From Meiothermus sp. (lineage in GTDB: Bacteria > Deinococcota > Deinococci > Deinococcales > Thermaceae): 32,841 nt of DNA. Each line of letters starts with the position of its first letter. The first letter of the stretch is position 1. Made by a program: the position numbers and the translations under genes. A model generated the notes under the pieces. That model made no database searches. It was not told the origin of the DNA and saw only the letters and a list, made by a program, of their open reading frames with translations. Below are positions 30,796 to 32,841 of this stretch, piece after piece. Location of the stretch: assembly GCF_025056915.1 (NCBI RefSeq), contig NZ_JANWVH010000029.1, positions 1 to 32,841 on the forward strand, written 5' to 3'.

Positions 30796-32304
30796 GTGGA
30801 CATCCTGCAAGCGCTCCTGAACGGTTTTGGGGTGGCCCTGGAGCCGCTCAACCTGCTCCTGGTGGTGCTGGGCTGTCTGGTGGGCACGCTGATTGGGGTG
30901 CTGCCGGGTATTGGCCCCATCAGCGGGGTGGCCCTGCTGGTGCCCCTCACCTTTGCCCTCAAGATGCCGCCCGAGTCGGCCATCATCCTGCTGGCCGGCA
31001 TCTACTACGGGGCCATGTACGGCGGCTCCACCACCAGCATCCTGCTCAACATCCCCGGCGAGACCTCCTCGGTGGTCACGGCCCTGGACGGCCACAAGCT
31101 GGCCAAGCAGGGCCAGGCCGGCCCCGCGCTGGCCATGGCGGCCTGGGGCTCGTTTATAGCCGGTACCCTTTCGGTGGTGGGCCTCATGACCCTGGGGCCC
31201 TTGTTGGCCCAGTGGGCCATCCGCTTCGGGCCTGCCGAATACTTTGCCCTGATGGTCTTCGGCTTCTCCACCCTCTCGGCCCTGGCGGGCAAGAACCTGT
31301 TCAAGGCCCTGATCGCCACCGGCTTTGGCCTGATGCTGGCCACGGTGGGCCAGGACCCGCAGTCGGGCATCTCGCGCTACACCTTTGGGTTCTTGCAGCT
31401 CGAGGACGGCATGGACTTTCTGGTGGTGGCCATCGGGCTTTTTGCGGTCAGCGAGGTGCTGATGCTCTTGGAGGAGAAAACCCCCGGCGCCGTAAGGGCC
31501 CAGGTGGGGCGCATCTACCTTTCCTTGCGCGACTTCATGGCCTCGCTCCTGACCATCTTGCGCAGCAGTGTGCTGGGCTTTCTGATTGGGGTCTTGCCGG
31601 GGGCCGGGGCTTCCATTGCCAGCTTCGTGGCCTACACCACCGAGAAACGTCTGCTGGGTGCCAAAGCCCGCTTTGGCGAGGGCGACCTGCGCGGGGTGGC
31701 CGCCCCCGAGTCGGCCAACAACGCGGCAGCGGGCGGGGCCATGATTCCCCTGCTGACCCTGGGCCTGCCCGGCAGCGGCACCACCGCCATCATGCTGGGG
31801 GCCCTGATCAGCCTGGGGGTGACGCCGGGGCCGCAGATGTTCCAGAAGAACCCCGAGGTGGTCTGGGGCCTGATTGCCTCGATGTACGTGGGCAATGCGG
31901 TGTTGCTGCTCTTGAACCTGCCGCTGGTGGGCCTTTTTGTTCGGCTTTTGGCGGTGCCGAGTTGGTTTTTGATTCCGGCGGTGCTGGCCATCAGCTTCAT
32001 TGGGGTCTATGCGGTCAACAACAACCCCTTCGACCTGCTTTTAATGGCGGTGTTTGGGCTGGTGGGCTATTTGATGCGCAAGCTCGAGTTCCCCCTGGCC
32101 CCGGTGCTGCTGGGTCTGGTGCTGGGCTACCTGATGGAAATTAACCTGCGCCGGGCCATGACCATCAGCAATGGGGACGTGGGCTATCTGTTCAGCAGCC
32201 CCATCGCCATTGCGCTCTGGGTGCTGGCCGCGCTCTCGCTCTTTGCTCCGGCGCTTATCGCCCGCTTCCGCAAACAGGGGCTGGGAGGCGACGACGAGCT
32301 CTGA
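30796..32304 (+). CDS. tctA: Tripartite tricarboxylate transporter large membrane subunit
   Basis: TctA is the sodium- or proton-driven channel-forming subunit. Family signatures are GVLPGIGPISGVALLVPLTF (34-53), YYGAMYGGSTTSILLNIPGE (69-88), VLGFLIGVLPGAGASIASFV (about 257-276), the loop GVAAPESANNAAAGGAMIPLLTLGLPGSGTTA that follows it, and the late NNNPFDLLLMAVFGLVGYLM. The 502 residues with about 11-12 membrane segments are complete. It starts with GTG, 9 nt after the tctB stop, with GGGTGAG upstream. Gene order tctC-tctB-tctA is the usual one. Confidence 0.94.
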   Translation: MDILQALLNGFGVALEPLNLLLVVLGCLVGTLIGVLPGIGPISGVALLVPLTFALKMPPESAIILLAGIYYGAMYGGSTTSILLNIPGETSSVVTALDGHKLAKQGQAGPALAMAAWGSFIAGTLSVVGLMTLGPLLAQWAIRFGPAEYFALMVFGFSTLSALAGKNLFKALIATGFGLMLATVGQDPQSGISRYTFGFLQLEDGMDFLVVAIGLFAVSEVLMLLEEKTPGAVRAQVGRIYLSLRDFMASLLTILRSSVLGFLIGVLPGAGASIASFVAYTTEKRLLGAKARFGEGDLRGVAAPESANNAAAGGAMIPLLTLGLPGSGTTAIMLGALISLGVTPGPQMFQKNPEVVWGLIASMYVGNAVLLLLNLPLVGLFVRLLAVPSWFLIPAVLAISFIGVYAVNNNPFDLLLMAVFGLVGYLMRKLEFPLAPVLLGLVLGYLMEINLRRAMTISNGDVGYLFSSPIAIALWVLAALSLFAPALIARFRKQGLGGDDEL

Positions 32305-32312
32305 AGTGTAAG

Positions 32313-32328
32313 GGGGGTCACGACCCCC
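32313..32328 (+). terminator. Hairpin after tctA
   Basis: A perfect 6-bp stem GGGGGT-CACG-ACCCCC lies 8 nt after the tctA stop. No T tract follows, so it is a weak terminator candidate. Confidence 0.35.
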
Positions 32329-32342
32329 ACCCCCAAACGCGC

Positions 32343-32348
32343 TACCCT
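32343..32348 (+). promoter_or_regulatory. -10 box TACCCT of the small hydrophobic gene (leaderless spacing)
   Basis: TACCCT is followed by exactly 6 nt (CAAAGC) and ATG, as at rsmI and the RNase H gene. No ribosome site is present. Confidence 0.4.
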
Positions 32349-32354
32349 CAAAGC

Positions 32355-32660
32355 ATGGAACTCCTCGGATGGTCGCTGGTCATTCTGGCGGTTCTGCTGC
32401 TCACGGGTTGGCTGGGGCCCATTCTGGGGGTGGTGCTGGCGGTTGCGGCCCTGCCGGTTCTGGCGGTGCTGGGGGTGGTGCTGCTCCCGCTGCTGCTGGT
32501 GTTGCTGGCTTTGGGCCTGGTGCTGTGGGTGGTGGGGTGTGCCCTGGGGGTGGCGGCGGGCGTGCTGGGGTTCTTGCTCCAGTGGGGGTTGCCCCTATTG
32601 CTGCTGGTGGTCGGGGTCTGGCTCCTGACCCGGATGCGCCGCCCCCGCTTGCAAGCCTAG
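32355..32660 (+). CDS. Small, extremely hydrophobic membrane protein of unknown function
   Basis: The 101-residue product is nearly all Leu, Val, Gly and Ala up to residue 90, with three or four membrane helices (WLGPILGVVLAVAALPVLAV around 19-38, then VLLPLLLVLLALGLVLWVVG). It ends in a basic tail, RMRRPRLQA, that should face the cytoplasm. No family is recognised, and it lacks polar residues in the helices that would suggest transport. Its own -10 box and its position between tctA and a MITE-like element argue for a separate gene. The TAG stop is fused to the element. Confidence 0.6.
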   Translation: MELLGWSLVILAVLLLTGWLGPILGVVLAVAALPVLAVLGVVLLPLLLVLLALGLVLWVVGCALGVAAGVLGFLLQWGLPLLLLVVGVWLLTRMRRPRLQA

Positions 32661-32765
32661 AGCGCTCTTCACTGATGAGCCATTCGAGTTCGAGAAAGCC
32701 TGGTTCTGAACAAAACAGTGGCCGCCTGAAACTCGAAAACATGCGTCTCGGCCCAGACGCATTCT
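32658..32765 (+). mobile_element. MITE-like element, long form, right end decayed
   Basis: The left end TAGAGCGCTCTTCAC uses TA at 32658-32659; TA plus the first G make the TAG stop of the upstream gene. The body shares AAGCCTGGTTCTGAACAAAA with the other copies and carries the long-form hairpin ATGCGTCT-CGGCCC-AGACGCAT (perfect 8-bp stem). The usual GGCGGCC and right terminus are missing, so this copy is truncated or diverged; its right limit is approximate. Confidence 0.7.
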
Positions 32766-32779
32766 CAAGAGATTGAACT

Positions 32780-32799
32780 GTAGTGAAAAGTAGTGAAAA
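32780..32799 (+). repeat. Tandem direct repeat GTAGTGAAAA x2 at the window edge
   Basis: Two perfect 10-bp copies of GTAGTGAAAA stand head to tail, one helical turn apart, upstream of a possible -10 box TAGAAT (32826-32831). They look like a tandem activator site for a gene beyond the window. Confidence 0.45.
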
Positions 32800-32841
32800 A
32801 AGGGCATAAACTTAGGCTGAAAGGATAGAATGCTCGGTCAA

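Overview
This window reads as the chromosome of a Meiothermus-like bacterium (Deinococcus-Thermus phylum). The evidence is the 5' end of a 16S rRNA gene, high GC content, close length and motif agreement with Thermus proteins (phosphorylated-sugar, tRNA synthetase, polysulfide reductase and GidA-related families), and many genes whose -10 box lies 6-8 nt before the start codon, as expected for leaderless mRNAs. No prophage, transposase, tRNA or CRISPR array was seen. The genus call rests on recognition by eye, not on an alignment.

Layout. 1-400: 5' part of a 16S rRNA gene on the minus strand, with a hairpin-rich leader and a near-consensus promoter. 401-6674: site-2 protease with CBS domains, rsmI, pfkA, an unknown lipoprotein, msrA and an RNase H. 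6805-11118: CvpA-like membrane protein, a small unknown gene, pheT and pheS. 11428-17356: a minimal zincin, a GidA-related flavoprotein, a minus-strand cluster (small membrane protein, phosphoesterase, ankyrin protein, CoA-binding protein, mutY) and a lipoprotein ending in a single dockerin-like repeat. 17563-20009: dcd, a membrane-anchored cyclophilin and hisZ. 20054-26548: a sulfur-respiration island with torD-psrA-psrB-psrC (polysulfide/thiosulfate reductase), an exported rhodanese and a NarL-type two-component system. 26592-28368: an Lrp regulator divergent from a PLP-dependent Cys/Met lyase. 28599-32304: a GntR/FCD regulator and a tripartite tricarboxylate transporter (tctC-tctB-tctA). 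32355-32660: a small hydrophobic protein.

Two patterns stand out beyond the genes. First, a family of MITE-like elements (five copies; complete ones are 102 bp short or 124 bp long) has about 15-bp inverted termini TAGAGCGCTCTTCAC and appears to target TA. One copy is nested inside an older copy, and three copies sit exactly on the TAG stop codon of the upstream gene. Second, the torD-psrABC and rhodanese promoters share one architecture base for base in spacing: three GTMRGA-type half-sites, then CTGACC, then a TAG-type -10 box. This makes them candidate targets of the adjacent two-component system and joins the reductase and the rhodanese into one predicted sulfur regulon. The palindrome CTCGAG is also strongly over-represented across the whole window.
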